Of a stretch of 54,287 nt of DNA, positions 1 through 7,669 are shown piece by piece. Under the pieces are notes generated by a model, which worked only from the letters and a program-made list of their open reading frames with translations, ran no database searches and had not been told where the DNA came from. Each line of letters opens with the position of its first letter. The stretch's first letter is position 1. The position numbers and the translations under genes are program-made. This DNA comes from Pseudomonadota bacterium (GTDB lineage Bacteria; Myxococcota_A; UBA9160; SZUA-336): NCBI GenBank assembly GCA_003247575.1, contig QJZC01000003.1, forward strand, positions 1-54,287. Reading direction: 5' to 3'.

Positions 1-1
1 G

Positions 2-148
2 GAGAATCTCTGTGAGCTGCTGCGGGAAGAGGATGTGGTACTCCCAGCTCAAACCTACGAGTCCTTGATCCAGATCGTTCAAGACGCCGCGTTGGACGCA
101 TCCTACCGCGATATGCTTCCGGCACCGCTTCCGCCTGAGCAGGAATAG
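2..148 (+). CDS. C-terminal end of an unrecognised protein
   Basis: An open frame enters from the left edge and ends at TAG 146-148, giving the last 48 residues. The tail is acidic, helical in the middle and ends in a Pro/Glu-rich stretch (APLPPEQE). I do not recognise the family. The two small orphan genes that follow are on the same strand, but too little is visible to link them. The frame has no internal stop and looks coding; the function is unknown. Confidence 0.45.
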   Translation, partial: ENLCELLREEDVVLPAQTYESLIQIVQDAALDASYRDMLPAPLPPEQE

Positions 149-565
149 GGAACGCATAGGGCCGTCTCTTGCGTTGCGACGTCCGGCGCGCGGGGTGCAT
201 GCGCGCATCTGCGCCTTCCGCATCCGAGACATGGTCCGATCGCTACCTGCGCACATGACGCCTTCGCGCACCTCACCCATAGGAGCGTCGCAACTCCAGA
301 ATTGGCTACCTGACATCCGTCGAGCGCGAGCGGTGATCCTACATGAAAGAGGATCGCGAAAGCTAAGAGAACGGCCTTATAGAAGGAGTACGGGAAACCA
401 AGGGGATCCCAGTGCCGAGGTGAACATCGACATTGGACGCACTCAGAACGGTCCGGGCGTTCCCCATGTTGGATGGCAGACGCCGGGAAGGCGAACCACC
501 GGAGGAGGGGCCAGGGGGCACATACTGCTCGATGATGTTCCCTACAACCGCTAGGATTTCGCGAG
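149..565. other. 417-bp stretch without a supported gene
   Basis: Both strands hold open frames here, but their composition (Arg-, Pro- and Cys-rich low-complexity translations) looks like GC-driven shadow coding. A plus-strand frame ends at 554 with GHILLDDVPYNR, which could be the tail of a decayed protein just before the next gene. No domain is recognisable. Confidence 0.4.
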
Positions 566-1021
566 ATGGGGATGGTAGTAGATGAAATCTTCGATGCAGC
601 CACGAGGAGGGCGATAGAAATCAAGCGCTCGCCACTGTGGGCCTGTGAGAGCCTTCATGTCGAGTTGAGGCGTCGGTTTTCCTGTGGCGTCGCTACAGGT
701 GCTGTGCTCTGGGAGAGTTTGGAAGACGCAGTATCTGTCCAGGACCCTGCGGGCTGGACTGTGGCCGGGGAGTTCGCAGGTGAAAATCCCTGTCTGCTGA
801 GCTTTGAACCGTATCTAGAAGACTCTGTTCTGGAGTTCAAGACGGGTGGAGATCTCACTATAGTGCTGGGTGAGTGTTCGGCGTTTACGTTCTATGTGTG
901 CGATCCGGCCCTGACCGCACTAGTCTGCTTCAACGATCACGATTTCGTTGTCGGTGCAGGGGGCGCCAGGGCTTGGATCGCGGAGGCGATTCGCAGTCGC
1001 TGTCTCGCTCCGCCTGAGTGA
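566..1021 (+). CDS. Small acidic hypothetical protein, possibly immunity-like
   Basis: The 151-residue product has no signal peptide or membrane segment. It is acidic, rich in aromatic residues and cysteines in its second half, and matches no domain I recognise. The start at 566 has AGGA nine bases upstream. A similar small cytoplasmic protein follows on the same strand at 1172. Tandem small acidic orphans next to a truncated gene resemble immunity genes left in polymorphic-toxin loci, but that is inference from layout only; no toxin is visible. It could equally be a lineage-specific cytoplasmic protein. Confidence 0.55.
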   Translation: MGMVVDEIFDAATRRAIEIKRSPLWACESLHVELRRRFSCGVATGAVLWESLEDAVSVQDPAGWTVAGEFAGENPCLLSFEPYLEDSVLEFKTGGDLTIVLGECSAFTFYVCDPALTALVCFNDHDFVVGAGGARAWIAEAIRSRCLAPPE

Positions 1022-1171
1022 TCGGATGGGTGGCGGCCTTGGGTATGTACCCAGTTTCGCTCCCAGCCCATTGGCTTGCCGTTGGCACGTCCAACGGATG
1101 ACCAAGACCGTTCCCGATAGATGCGTTCGTTCGGTTCTGTCGGCCCATTGTACTCGTCTTGGGCTTGTAGA

Positions 1172-1633
1172 ATGAATCCTGTCGAGGAACTGACGGCACT
1201 GTTGCGTCCGGGTTCGTGTAGGGCAGCTGATTATCCTGACTCGACCTGGACTACGATCGCGAGGCTGATGGTCGAAACCTTCGCACAGGAGACTGGGCTG
1301 AAGTTGAGCCACGAGTCTCTGGACGAGGCATCATTGGGTGCAGGCCTCTCGGTGGAGGTCTGGTCTCGCTCTGTTCCGGCCGGGGCTCTCGGGATTGCGA
1401 TTGAGTTCCGGGGAATTGCTGGCTGTGATCTGATTGAGGGCGGAGCGGCCGCGGTGGCGACGATTGCCCTGTTCCCCTACATACTTCGAAGACGGGTTCA
1501 GACTAGGGACGGAGACGAGTTCTTGGAGTTTACCTTCGAATGCTCCTCTCCCGATGCAGGGTGCTGGCGGGGGGGCGTGTGGCGGTCGGGTGAGCCTGGC
1601 GAGTTCGAGTACTTCGGTGATGAATGGCCCTGA
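1172..1633 (+). CDS. Small acidic hypothetical protein, possibly immunity-like
   Basis: The product is about 153 residues from the ATG at 1172. An in-frame start at 1121 would add 17 unconvincing residues. It is soluble and acidic, with alternating hydrophobic strands in the middle (ALGIAIEFRGIAG) and a Trp/Gly/Glu-rich end (GEFEYFGDEWP). It shares size and charge with the gene at 566, although I see no clear sequence similarity. No family is recognised. The pair could be immunity or other accessory proteins. Confidence 0.55.
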   Translation: MNPVEELTALLRPGSCRAADYPDSTWTTIARLMVETFAQETGLKLSHESLDEASLGAGLSVEVWSRSVPAGALGIAIEFRGIAGCDLIEGGAAAVATIALFPYILRRRVQTRDGDEFLEFTFECSSPDAGCWRGGVWRSGEPGEFEYFGDEWP

Positions 1634-1732
1634 CCTACGGATGGTGTGTCAGACCCCGGGCCCCGGTCGACAGCGTGCTCGGAACTACGGGCAACGGAAT
1701 CCGGGCTGCTTGTGGAAGCCGAGACGGCCTGT

Positions 1733-2431
1733 CTACACGCTATGGAGCTCTGGGTTCGCGAGCATCGGCTTCCAGTCGAAGCGGAGGCTCTCGCGAGCTC
1801 CACGGATCTGCCAGGGGAAGCAGTCATGCAGGGGCCGCAGTTTGCGGTAGACGAGCGTGAAGCCGTTGCCCACCTTGTCGTCTCGTTCTTGAGCCTCGAG
1901 GAGCTGTAGGCGTTCACCGAAGATCTGGCTGATGAACGCCTGCATCGTTTCGATCGAGAACACATGGTAGTGGCAGAGCAGGAAGGTGCCTCCGCCAGCG
2001 TGGGTCTCGGGAGTGACTTGGTCTCGGAAGTCGTCGAATAGGTGATCCCAGGTCGTCAGTGAGCGTCCGCGATCGGAAGCAGAGGCATCGCGGAGCGGAG
2101 TGATCATGAAGAGAAGCCCCCCGGGCTTCAGCACGCGGTACCACTCGATCAACGTACGGATGACATCCGGGCAGTGCTCGATCACGTGCGACGAGAGCAC
2201 GTAGTCCTCGGACTCGCTCTCGAGCGGGATGTCGTGGGCGTCTGCTTCGATGTCGAGCAGGGTCGTCTCTCCACAGATTCTCCGCTCTTCGTCCTGGTAC
2301 TGCTTCAGCGAGCGACCGATGAATCTGGCATTCAACCCGAATGGATTGTGGGCGGACGGACCGATCTCGATCCCCTTCAGATGGGCGAGCCAACGCTTGG
2401 CCGTCGCGCTTTCCGGAAACTTCTGGACCAT
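1733..2431 (-). CDS. Class I SAM-dependent methyltransferase
   Basis: The 232-residue protein has a Methyltransf_11-like core. The N-terminal IEIGPSAHNPFG stands where the SAM-binding motif I lies. An acidic strand (LLDIEAD) follows, then the motif LESESEDYVLSSHVIEHCPD (post-I/motif II) and WYRVLKPGGLLFMITP (motif III). The HVIEH sequence is typical of small-molecule or glycan methyltransferases. Neighbours are unrelated, so the substrate cannot be inferred. The family call is firm and the substrate unknown. Confidence 0.8.
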   Translation of the reverse strand: MVQKFPESATAKRWLAHLKGIEIGPSAHNPFGLNARFIGRSLKQYQDEERRICGETTLLDIEADAHDIPLESESEDYVLSSHVIEHCPDVIRTLIEWYRVLKPGGLLFMITPLRDASASDRGRSLTTWDHLFDDFRDQVTPETHAGGGTFLLCHYHVFSIETMQAFISQIFGERLQLLEAQERDDKVGNGFTLVYRKLRPLHDCFPWQIRGARESLRFDWKPMLANPELHSV

Positions 2432-2633
2432 GGTCCGACCTTGCAGGGGGCTTGCCTCTCAGTCCTTTGGTCGGCTGCCAGCCCGCCGTGACCTTAGCCA
2501 GTCCAGCCTCGAGCCCAAACCTGGCGACTCCGTTGGACTCGAGTGTCCAGAAGGGGATGTCGCCGACGGCCGTCAGCGCTGGTGCGGAAGGATGAGATCT
2601 CGGCCGAGGTAGCTGCCTCGCCGCAATGGTGAA

Positions 2634-3377
2634 CTAGCCGCGTCGCTTGACGAAGTCGATCAGGAGTGATGCGAAGAGGTCGGGACGCGACTGCGCAGAC
2701 CCGTGTCCCGTCATCTCCATGACATGAAACTCGGCGTCGGGCACGATCCCGGCGATGCGCTGCGCTTCGCCCAGATTCACATCCTGGCGCCCGCAGACGA
2801 CCAGGGTAGGGATCGCAATGCGTGCCAGCTCGGGGGTCGGGTCGGATTGGTCGACATGGGCCGTGAGGGAACGCATCGCCTCACGCTGGTCGCGATGCTC
2901 GAACCAGGTTCGGCTGCGAGTGGGCTCGACCAGCCCGGCCTCCTTGCGCAGTTGCTTTGCCGTCTCGTTCCCTTGGCGTTGCAGTTCCTGGTCCACGGGT
3001 TGGTCGAGTGAGACGTCGTAGAGCGCGAGCAAGTCCGTGCGCGCAGGGTGGCGAAGGGCGAACCGCGCGGCCACTCGCGCTCCGTACGCCATCCCGCAGA
3101 CGATCGCGTGCTCGATATCGAGGCGATCGAGGATCAGCGCGAGGTCGTCCGCATAACGTTCGAAGCGATAGGCGGCTCTCGGGCCACCGTCGCTCTGGCC
3201 GGTACCTCGCCAATCGTGCCGCACGACGCGGAAGCGCGCGGCGAGGGGCGCGAGCACGGGGGTAAAGCTCTCGAGATTGCTGTAGGCACCATTGATCAGC
3301 ACCAGAGGTGGCGCCGCCTCGGAGCCATCGACCGCCACGCGCAACCGAAGTCCATCGATGTCGAAGAAGTCCTGCAT
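2634..3377 (-). CDS. Alpha/beta-hydrolase fold protein lacking the Ser nucleophile
   Basis: At 247 residues this has the usual alpha/beta-hydrolase length and layout: oxyanion-region strand VLINGAY (about 26-32), the HDWRGTGQSDG loop (54-64), a nucleophile elbow near 93-100, a late acidic turn (VCGRQD) and a C-terminal His (TGHGSA). The elbow reads GMAYG (95-99), so the residue that should be Ser, Cys or Asp is Ala; the codon is GCG on the minus strand. As written the protein cannot form the acyl-enzyme of the family. It may be a binding or regulatory pseudoenzyme, or use another chemistry. The rest of the fold is well preserved, which argues against simple decay. Confidence 0.82.
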   Translation of the reverse strand: MQDFFDIDGLRLRVAVDGSEAAPPLVLINGAYSNLESFTPVLAPLAARFRVVRHDWRGTGQSDGGPRAAYRFERYADDLALILDRLDIEHAIVCGMAYGARVAARFALRHPARTDLLALYDVSLDQPVDQELQRQGNETAKQLRKEAGLVEPTRSRTWFEHRDQREAMRSLTAHVDQSDPTPELARIAIPTLVVCGRQDVNLGEAQRIAGIVPDAEFHVMEMTGHGSAQSRPDLFASLLIDFVKRRG

Positions 3378-3489
3378 GGAGTCCCATTCTATCCTGAATC
3401 TGTTTGGATCCGAAGCTCGGTGGAGTCTTGTCCGGCCTCCGTTCGACGCCGTGCTGGGGGGCTCCGGCTGAGGCGCACCGCGATCTCAG

Positions 3490-3883
3490 CGTTCCGCAGG
3501 CTCGTGCCGTTGAGGCCCAGTGACGTCGCTGGATCGTTGGCCAGACGTAGTGGCGACTCTTCCCCTCGACTGCCATCGCCAGCTTCAGCTTCTGTAGTGG
3601 AAGCTGGTTCCTTCCGCTGCCGATCACGGGAAATGCGGAGAGGACGTCGTAACAGGGAGTGCGTCGGTAGCGCCCTTGTGCTTCGATGAATACGCTGAAG
3701 TTCTTCGCATGACCGTCTATCGCGCAGAGCATCCAGAACAGGATCTGCGTCCGAAAGAACTCGAGACGGTCCCCTGTTTAATGCCCGCCTTCGCCGCGAG
3801 CCCTGCTGGGTGGCACCGCGAGCCTTGCGGCAGCTCCGGAGGATCTTGCCGAGCTGGTCCGGCGTGCGAGCGATGTGATCCAC
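3490..3883 (-). pseudogene. Collapsed hipBA toxin-antitoxin remnant
   Basis: The piece begins at ATG 3883 with a HipB-like helix-turn-helix N-terminus (PDQLGKILRSCRKARGATQQ), continues after a frame change as LAAKAGIKQGTVS, and then runs in the third frame into the C-terminal part of a HipA kinase: FFRTQILFWMLCAIDGHAKNFS, then a TPCYDVLSAFP segment and KLKLAMAVEGKSRHY. The DGHAKNFS motif is the HipA catalytic signature. The last part of HipB and roughly two-thirds of HipA are missing, an internal deletion of about 1 kb, and frameshifts separate the blocks. No functional kinase or antitoxin can be made. HipB-type operators remain directly upstream. Confidence 0.85.
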
Positions 3884-3944
3884 GTCGTCTCCTTCGCTGG
3901 GGCGCGCCGCGCAGCGGAGCCACTCCGGATGGAGGTGTCAATTC

Positions 3945-3989
3945 CATCCCCTCTCGGGGTTGTTTTCCATCGATCCCCTACAGGGGATA
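3945..3989. promoter_or_regulatory. Two HipB-type operator sites upstream of the hipBA remnant
   Basis: The HipB operator known from Escherichia coli is TATCC-N8-GGATA. The site at 3972-3989 reads GATCC-N8-GGATA with a CCCCTACAGGGG core, and 3945-3962 reads CATCC-N8-GGTTG. Their centres are 27 bp apart. On the minus strand a TTGACA hexamer lies at 3942-3937, on the gene side of the sites. Position and spacing fit autoregulation of the former hipBA operon. The second site is only half-conserved. Confidence 0.65.
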
Positions 3990-4028
3990 TCTAGGGTGTG
4001 CCATGCGCGTGGCCTTGCGGCCTGAAGC

Positions 4029-4655
4029 TCAGCCGCCGCCGCGCAGCTCGTCGGTGAGTTCGTTGCGATCGTCGGGCCGAGGAGGGAAGCGCTCGGCAAG
4101 GATCTCGCCGCAGAGGCCGATCGCCTCGACGAGTCCCACCTCCGCACGTCGCGCGCGGATCGACTGTAGGATGTGGTCCACCACACCGTCCCACGTTCCC
4201 GGAGGCACCTGCGTGTCGATGCCGCGATCGGCCAGGACGAGGACCTGGCGTTCGAGGAGCGATACGTAGATCAGGATGCCCGTACGATCGCGGGTATCGA
4301 CGAGGCCCTCGGATAGAAAGGCCAAGCGCGCGGCCCGTGCGACGCGCTCCTCGCGGACGGGTGCTGGAATCAGGAGTCGCAGCAGGATGCGCTGTCCGAA
4401 GGCGAGGTAGCCGATCACGAATACTGCGACCTGCATCGGCGGAAGCCAGATCCACGGATCGAGCGGGGCGGCGAGAACCAGGATCGCCGACGCGAATGCC
4501 AGCAGCGCGGCGGCGGCGGCGCGCACGCCCGGGTAGGCATCGCTCCGCTCGACGACCATGGGCACGATCTCGCCGGAGGTCGATGCCTCCGCACTCGCGA
4601 CCGCTCGCGAGATCGCTTCGCGCGCATCCGCTTGGAAGAGCTCTTCGACTCGCAT
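4029..4655 (-). CDS. Membrane-anchored TPM-domain protein (second copy)
   Basis: The 208-residue protein starts at ATG 4655, one base after the stop of the preceding TPM gene. The N-terminus carries ISRAVASAEASTSGEIVPMVVERSDAYPG, typical of the TPM family. Two hydrophobic helices follow (about 49-90), then a second soluble block with GILIYVSLLERQVLVLADRGID, the classic TPM beta-strand/helix motif. The C-terminus is acidic and rich in Arg and Gly. Long overlapping frames extend further upstream but run through the previous gene. It forms a lemA-TPM-TPM operon; TPM proteins are linked to envelope maintenance, and the exact activity is not known. Confidence 0.85.
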   Translation of the reverse strand: MRVEELFQADAREAISRAVASAEASTSGEIVPMVVERSDAYPGVRAAAAALLAFASAILVLAAPLDPWIWLPPMQVAVFVIGYLAFGQRILLRLLIPAPVREERVARAARLAFLSEGLVDTRDRTGILIYVSLLERQVLVLADRGIDTQVPPGTWDGVVDHILQSIRARRAEVGLVEAIGLCGEILAERFPPRPDDRNELTDELRGGG

Positions 4656-4656
4656 C

Positions 4657-5367
4657 TCACCAACTCCCCGAGGCGCCGCCGCCTCCGAAGCCGCCCCCAC
4701 CTCCGCCGAAGCCACCGCCCCCGAATCCACCTCCGCCTCCGTAGTGTCTTCCCGAGCGTCGCGAAGAGCCACCCAGGAAGGGAGCGAAGAACAGGCCGCG
4801 CCAGCCGAACACGAGCAGCAGAAACAGCCAGAGCAGCACGCGGCTACCGGAGCTCGATCCACCCGAATCTCGCGCGCCCCGACCGCGCTCTCGGGCCGCG
4901 CGTGGGATCGGCAGGGACTCGCCGCGCGCGACGCGCAGGATCGCGGCCGTTCCCGCGAGCACGCCCGCTTGCAGATCACCCCGGCGGAACTCCGGCAGGA
5001 TCTGCTCGTCGATGATGCGGAACGCGATCGCGTCGGGAAGCACCCCCTCGAGTCCGTAGCCGACCTCGATCCGAACCTTCCGTTCCTGGGGAGCGACGGT
5101 CAGGATGACGCCGTTGTCGAGTCCCGCATGGCCGACCTTCCACTGCTCGGCCACCGCGATCGAGTACTCCTCGATCGTCATCCCTTCGAGCGAGGGTGTG
5201 GTGTGGACCACGACCTGGTGGCCCGTCGTGCGCTCGTACTCGAGCAACTCCAGGGCGAGCGTGCGCTCAGTCGACGCATCCAGCACGTTGGCGCGATCGA
5301 CGACCGGCGAGTCGAGCGGCGGGATCTCGACGGCGTGGCTCGTGCCGACCGCGCAGATCCACACCAA
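4657..5367 (-). CDS. TPM-domain secreted/membrane protein with Gly-rich tail (YgcG-like)
   Basis: Residues from about 15 to 150 form a TPM domain: VVDRANVLDASTERTLALEL, TGHQVVVHTTPSLEG, then WKVGHAGLDNGVILTVAP and RIEVGYGLEGVLPDA. A hydrophobic anchor follows (LLWLFLLLVFGWRGLFFAPF), then a low-complexity Gly/Phe tail, a standard layout for YgcG-like proteins. The start is uncertain: TTG 5367 gives a clipped signal peptide, while the frame continues upstream as a hydrophobic Ala-rich stretch to the lemA stop at 5400, so initiation at CTG 5373 or 5403 is possible. It sits between lemA and the second TPM gene. Confidence 0.85.
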   Translation of the reverse strand: MVWICAVGTSHAVEIPPLDSPVVDRANVLDASTERTLALELLEYERTTGHQVVVHTTPSLEGMTIEEYSIAVAEQWKVGHAGLDNGVILTVAPQERKVRIEVGYGLEGVLPDAIAFRIIDEQILPEFRRGDLQAGVLAGTAAILRVARGESLPIPRAARERGRGARDSGGSSSGSRVLLWLFLLLVFGWRGLFFAPFLGGSSRRSGRHYGGGGGFGGGGFGGGGGGFGGGGASGSW

Positions 5368-5399
5368 GGCCAGCGCTGCGGCGACCGCGCCGAGGCGGC

Positions 5400-6023
5400 T
5401 CAGAACTCTACCTTGGGGGCGACCTCCGCACCTTCGCTCGCGCTGAAGGTGGGCCGCACCTCGGCGCCGAGCAGAAAGCGCGCCGTCAGGTTCGTGGGGA
5501 ACTGACGGACCAGCTTGTTGTAGCTGGCCACCCGGTCGACGAAGCGCTTGCGCGAGACGGCGATCCGATTCTCGGTGCCTTCGAGCTGGGCCTGTAGATC
5601 GCGATAGTTCTTCGTCGCGGTCAGCTGCGGATAGCTCTCTACGGTCACCAGCAGCCGGGACAGGGCGGAGCCGAGCTCACCCTGCGCCTGCTGCATGCGC
5701 GCGAAGGCGTCGGGATCGTCGAGAATCGCCGCGTCGAGCTTGATCTGCGAGGCCTTCGCGCGGGCTTCTACCACTGCTTCGAGCGTGCCCCGCTCGAAGT
5801 CCGCGGCTCCTTTGACGGTGCTGACCAGATTGGGGATCAGATCGAGGCGCCGCTGATACTGATTCTGCACCTCGGCCCAGGACGCCTTCACGTCTTCGTC
5901 CGCGGACTGGATCGAGTTGTATCCGCAGCCCGTGAGCGAGGCGATCAGCAGCGAGGCCGCCAGCACCCGGCTCGCGATCCGCGATCGGACATGGACTCGT
6001 GAACCCATTGGAGTCGGCTTCAT
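5400..6023 (-). CDS. lemA: LemA family lipoprotein
   Basis: The 207-residue protein has an Arg-rich n-region, a hydrophobic core and the lipobox LTGCG, so it should be lipidated at the Cys near residue 33. The mature part shows LemA hallmarks: VKASWAEVQNQYQRRLDLIPNLV, VVEARAKA and ENRIAVSRKRFVDRVASYN, ending with ARFLLGAEVRPTF. It is the first gene of the lemA-TPM-TPM operon. LemA is a coiled, membrane-attached envelope protein of unclear function that usually travels with TPM proteins. Confidence 0.93.
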   Translation of the reverse strand: MKPTPMGSRVHVRSRIASRVLAASLLIASLTGCGYNSIQSADEDVKASWAEVQNQYQRRLDLIPNLVSTVKGAADFERGTLEAVVEARAKASQIKLDAAILDDPDAFARMQQAQGELGSALSRLLVTVESYPQLTATKNYRDLQAQLEGTENRIAVSRKRFVDRVASYNKLVRQFPTNLTARFLLGAEVRPTFSASEGAEVAPKVEF

Positions 6024-6191
6024 GCAGCTCAGGGTAGCTCACATCGCCTCCGTGGCCATTCCCGTGCGGAGCCATGGGCCGTGTGGAGTCCTGGGCTCGA
6101 GATCGACGTGATTCTGTGTCGATGTCGCGAGGCTCGATCGGCGGGCACTCCCGCCTGCACGGCTCGAGCGATCGTGCGAGGATCGCCTCCA

Positions 6192-7130
6192 ATGGACGAG
6201 TCGCGGGCTGTGGAGGCGATCGTGCACCGGGCCTTTCCGGGTGCCCGCATCGAGTGGGGCGAGCCCCTGGACGGAGGGATCTCCGCGCGCGCCATCGCGT
6301 TGGACCTGCGGCTTTCGACGGGAGAGATGCGACGCGTGGTGGTCCGCCGGCCGAGCCACCCGACGCGGGCCCTCGCGCTCGCGAGCGCGCAGGCAGAGTA
6401 TCGCGCACTGCACATCGCACGAGCCGTCGGTGTCCGCGTGCCCGCTGTCCACTACCTGGACGAGTCGGTCCCCGCACTGGTTCTCGGGTACGTCGAGGGG
6501 GCCCCAGAGCTCTCACCGAGCGACGTGGGCGCCTTCCTCGAGCAGATGGCCGCGGAGCTCGTTCGGATCCACACGATCGCGGTGCCCGAGCGCGATCGTG
6601 TGGTCCTGCCGCTGCAGCGCGAGATCGTCGGCGGGAGGATTCGCGAGTGGCCCGACACGCTGGACGCGAGTCTCGACGAGGCGCGGTTGCGCCGCGCCCT
6701 CGACGACTTCTGGCCGTGGCCAGCGGCCCGTGTGGACTCGCTCCTGCACGGGGACTACTGGCCGGGCAATCTGCTGTGGCAGCGCGGCCGCCTGGCGGCC
6801 GTGATCGATTGGGAGGAAGCCGCCATCGGCGATCCGCTCGCGGATCTCGCGATCGCGCGCCTCGACGTCCTGTGGGTCCTGGGCCGGGACGCGATGCATC
6901 AGCTCACGCGCATCTACCTCGCGCAATCGAATCTCGACCCCCGTGCGCTCCCGTACTGGGATCTCTACGCAGCGTTGCGTCCCATGTCGCGCCTGGCGGC
7001 GTGGGCTCCTGCGTACGCCCAGCCGGCGCTGGGTCGCCAGGACGTGACCGAGGCCCACATGCGCGCCGGTCACCAGGCCTTCGTCGAGCAGGCGATGTTC
7101 CAGCTCGACCGCCTCGATCGCCGCAGCTGA
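6192..7130 (+). CDS. Aminoglycoside-phosphotransferase-fold kinase
   Basis: The 312-residue protein from ATG 6192 carries the APH-family catalytic loop LLHGDYWPGNLLW, with the HGD base and downstream Asn, followed by AVIDWEEAAIGDPLADLA, the metal-binding Asp segment. The N-lobe strand VVVRRPSHP and LVLGYVEGAP match this family. A longer in-frame start at 6081 overlaps the upstream region divergent from lemA and adds non-conserved residues. Members phosphorylate hydroxyls of small molecules, for instance homoserine, choline-like compounds or antibiotics. Nothing nearby identifies the substrate, so I do not call it a resistance gene. Confidence 0.85.
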   Translation: MDESRAVEAIVHRAFPGARIEWGEPLDGGISARAIALDLRLSTGEMRRVVVRRPSHPTRALALASAQAEYRALHIARAVGVRVPAVHYLDESVPALVLGYVEGAPELSPSDVGAFLEQMAAELVRIHTIAVPERDRVVLPLQREIVGGRIREWPDTLDASLDEARLRRALDDFWPWPAARVDSLLHGDYWPGNLLWQRGRLAAVIDWEEAAIGDPLADLAIARLDVLWVLGRDAMHQLTRIYLAQSNLDPRALPYWDLYAALRPMSRLAAWAPAYAQPALGRQDVTEAHMRAGHQAFVEQAMFQLDRLDRRS

Positions 7131-7669
7131 TCGAACGCGCGGCTCTTCCCTGCGCTGCAACTCTGCCCGGCCACGGATCGAAATGGAACGTCAGCTGTAC
7201 GTCGCCTTCTGTGGCTCGGCGCAATCGCTTCGAGACGAGGGGCGATGATGTGGTTTGGGCACACATTGGAGCGCTTGCGAACTCCAGCGAGTCAACCGAA
7301 GCAGTCGGTCGTTCGTAACTTTTCGTTTCCGCTTGTTTGGATGACACACGAAAGAGGCTCGAGATTGGGGAATCTCCCTCGCTCCGTGTCTCGTGTCCGG
7401 ATTCCGTCTCGTGCATCGGATAGGTGGTCCAATGTAGGAAACGCGCGTTATCGAGCTTGGTTCGATGTCATCGGATCGCATTAACTTCTAGTCAACGGAT
7501 TTGTGCGTTGATAGGCTGCGCGCGTCGAGCTTTCGATTCCCATCTTTCGTTTCAAGACTCCGATCGAACGTGTAGCTGCCGCTGCTCCTGAGCTCTATTC
7601 CTGAAGGGAGCGCATTTCGATCTCTCCGAGTGTCGTTGGAACGAGCCATTCGAGACAAAAGGAAGACTC
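7131..7669. other. 539-bp upstream region of the TonB receptor
   Basis: This stretch has lower GC in its second half (around 7320-7570) and no convincing gene on either strand. It should hold the promoter of the receptor operon. AAGGAAG about eight bases before ATG 7670 is a clear ribosome-binding site. I see no riboswitch, Fur-like box or strong palindrome that I can defend. Confidence 0.4.

Noticed and set aside
4660..4745. Gly-rich repeat as part of the minisatellite pattern
   Set aside because: Gly/Phe-rich tails are normal in YgcG-like TPM proteins, so this was not counted with the unusual expansions.
6192..7130. Antibiotic-resistance call for the APH-fold kinase
   Set aside because: The catalytic loop is general to the fold. 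No resistance-gene context exists and many members act on metabolites.
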